The notes below the pieces were generated by a model that made no database searches, was not told where the DNA came from, and worked only from the letters and a program-made list of their open reading frames with translations. DNA of 64,000 nt from Rhodoplanes serenus (GTDB taxonomy: Bacteria > Pseudomonadota > Alphaproteobacteria > Rhizobiales > Xanthobacteraceae), in contig CAMDDZ010000002.1 in NCBI GenBank assembly GCA_945893145.1, forward strand, positions 62,001 through 126,000. Reading direction: 5' to 3'. Within the stretch, counting starts at the first letter, position 1. Each line of letters opens with the position of its first letter. The translations under genes and the position numbers were made by a program. Positions 62,848 through 64,000 of this stretch are shown here, in pieces.

Positions 62848-63855
62848 ATGAGTCATCCCGACCTGTTGTTCGTGCCTTATCAGGACACGCTCGATCTACT
62901 GGGCATCGAAGACGCGATGCGCATCTGCGAAGACGTGTACCAGATGCTGGCGCGCGGCACGATCGTTCACTCCAAGCCGCCGAGTTTCAAACTTGACGTT
63001 GCGGAGGGGTTCAACAACCACTGGCACGTCAAGTCTGCGCTGTTGAAGGAAATCCCCACCACCGGCGTGCGCCTCTACAATTATTTCAACGATGGCACGC
63101 GCAACACGGTCGGCTACCTGGAATGCGCCCGCTATGTGTTCCTGTCCGATCCCCACACCGGCCATGGGCTCGGGATCGTCGATGAACATTGGACCTACGG
63201 CATTCGCAGCACGGCCGCCGCGACACTGGCCTGCAAGTGGCTGGGGCCTGCGCAAGCGCGCGTGCTGGGCCTGGTTGGCGTGGGCGCCATGGGTACCAAT
63301 GCGCTGCGTTGCCTCAACAAGCTTTATCGTTTCGAAGAGATCCGCTGCACGTCGCGCCGCAAGGACACACGCCAGGCCTTCGCCAAGAAATGGTCTTCGG
63401 AGCTCGGCATCAAGGTGCAGCTCTGCGACACCATCGAGGAGGTCGTTCGGGGCTCGGACCTCGTGGTCGGCGGCACCACCTCGTCCGATGTGATGACCCG
63501 CGAAGAATGGCTCAAGCCCGGCTCGACCTTCATCTCGCTTGCGCGGCGGGAGCTTGACCCCGCGGGCTGGGCCCGCATGGACAAGGTGGTGGTCGACAGT
63601 TGGGACATGAACATGCTGATGCCGATGTTCAGCTCAATGGTCCAAAACGGTCAGTTCAGCCGTACGCAACTGCACGCCGAAATCTCGGAAGTCGTCGCGG
63701 GCACGAAGCCCGGACGAACGAGCCCGGAAGAGCGAATTCTCATTCACACCACCGGACTGGTGGAGCACGACATTGCGCTGGCGCACTATCTCTACTCCCG
63801 GGCCAAGGAGCAGGGTCTTGGCATCCGGCTGCCGGCCGCGCGGCCGCGGGATTAA
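62848..63855 (+). CDS. Ornithine cyclodeaminase / mu-crystallin-family protein
   Basis: The 335-residue protein has an NAD-binding Rossmann motif in VLGLVGVGAMGTNALRCL. The family substrate region includes FNNHWHVKSALL and GVRLYNYFNDGTRNTVGYLE, followed by GIRSTAAATLACKWLG, the segment that precedes the nucleotide site. The family includes ornithine cyclodeaminase, alanine dehydrogenase and imine reductases, and many members in catabolic clusters have unknown substrates. Here it follows a cupin by 15 bases and precedes an M20-like hydrolase. An imine or amino acid intermediate is the most that can be inferred. Confidence 0.9.
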   Translation: MSHPDLLFVPYQDTLDLLGIEDAMRICEDVYQMLARGTIVHSKPPSFKLDVAEGFNNHWHVKSALLKEIPTTGVRLYNYFNDGTRNTVGYLECARYVFLSDPHTGHGLGIVDEHWTYGIRSTAAATLACKWLGPAQARVLGLVGVGAMGTNALRCLNKLYRFEEIRCTSRRKDTRQAFAKKWSSELGIKVQLCDTIEEVVRGSDLVVGGTTSSDVMTREEWLKPGSTFISLARRELDPAGWARMDKVVVDSWDMNMLMPMFSSMVQNGQFSRTQLHAEISEVVAGTKPGRTSPEERILIHTTGLVEHDIALAHYLYSRAKEQGLGIRLPAARPRD

Positions 63856-63872
63856 GGCGGCTGAGAGCTCCG

Positions 63873-64000
63873 ATGTCAGACCAAGACGATCAACTCAAAG
63901 CCCTCACAGCGCTGATCGCGACGGACCAAGCCAGGTCGCTGCTGGTCGAACTCGCGCGCGTGCCGAGCCCGCTGACCGAGTTGATGGAGGCGGAGCCCAA
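63873..64000 (+). CDS. Probable M20-family amidohydrolase, N terminus only
   Basis: Only 42 complete codons are visible from the ATG at 63873 to the right edge. The stretch ARSLLVELARVPSPLTELMEAEP resembles the start of ArgE/DapE/ACY1-type M20 hydrolases, where a helix leads into an [IV]PSP-type motif. No metal ligands are in view, so the call is tentative. It starts 17 bases after the cyclodeaminase-family gene and is likely co-transcribed. Confidence 0.5.
   Translation, partial: MSDQDDQLKALTALIATDQARSLLVELARVPSPLTELMEAEP

Overview
This window is GC-rich, gene-dense bacterial chromosome. It looks like an alphaproteobacterium of the Hyphomicrobiales, in the Bradyrhizobium / Xanthobacteraceae range. 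The reasons are the many orphan TctC (Bug-type) receptors, the general protein style, and the palindromic element beginning GAGCATGATCCCGAAAA at 24074, which I recall from such genomes. The species assignment is an inference. I saw no rRNA, tRNA, CRISPR array, phage or insertion sequence.

The main theme is uptake and breakdown of small organic acids, aromatics and N-heterocycles. Twelve extracytoplasmic solute-binding proteins occur in 64 kb: eight TctC (one frameshifted), one DctP/TRAP, two LivK and one NMT1/SsuA type. Each sits beside catabolic enzymes.

Layout: (1) 1-2703 (-): DctP receptor, TctC and a B12-dependent acyl-CoA mutase cut by the window edge. (2) 2870-6461 (+): alpha/beta hydrolase, acyl-CoA dehydrogenase and acyl-CoA synthetase. 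(3) 6465-7947 (-): NicX-like ring-cleavage dioxygenase and a carboxymuconolactone decarboxylase relative. (4) 8040-11019 (+): Asp-box propeller protein, frameshifted TctC, LigI-like amidohydrolase. (5) 11034-15943 (-): branched-chain-type ABC transporter with a fused LivM-LivG, divergent from a Crp/Fnr regulator; an FNR/FixK-like box lies between them. (6) 16923-22033 (-): cell-envelope cluster with five SGNH-type domains in three genes, one of them frameshifted and fused to a sulfatase-modifying-factor fold. (7) 22316-24175: XRE and LysR regulators and a strong double palindrome. (8) 24172-29624: TctC, isochorismatase-family hydrolase, two tandem Rieske oxygenases, another TctC. (9) 29641-34498: amidohydrolase divergent from a complete URC-type uracil-catabolism trio (urc1-urc4-upp). 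(10) 34511-44338 (-): a nine-gene translationally coupled operon, livKHMGF, PEP-mutase/isocitrate lyase-family enzyme, HyuB, HyuA, isochorismatase-like protein. (11) 44434-49468 (+): leuCD-like hydro-lyase, FAD monooxygenase, TctC, maleate-isomerase-like protein. (12) 49482-54435 (-): LigAB-type extradiol dioxygenase, a divergent asparaginase-fold protein, MBL-fold hydrolase, TctC. (13) 54585-64000 (+): TctC, SsuACB-type ABC transporter, TctC, M28 hydrolase, acyl-CoA synthetase, cupin, ornithine-cyclodeaminase-family protein, and the start of an M20-like hydrolase.

The strongest functional call is the URC cluster at 31350-34498. The least explained are the asparaginase-fold protein locked into a ring-cleavage operon (51429-54435) and the multi-SGNH cluster (16923-22033). 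Two single-base frameshifts (at 9256 and 18740/18741) interrupt otherwise intact genes; they are either real decay or sequence errors.
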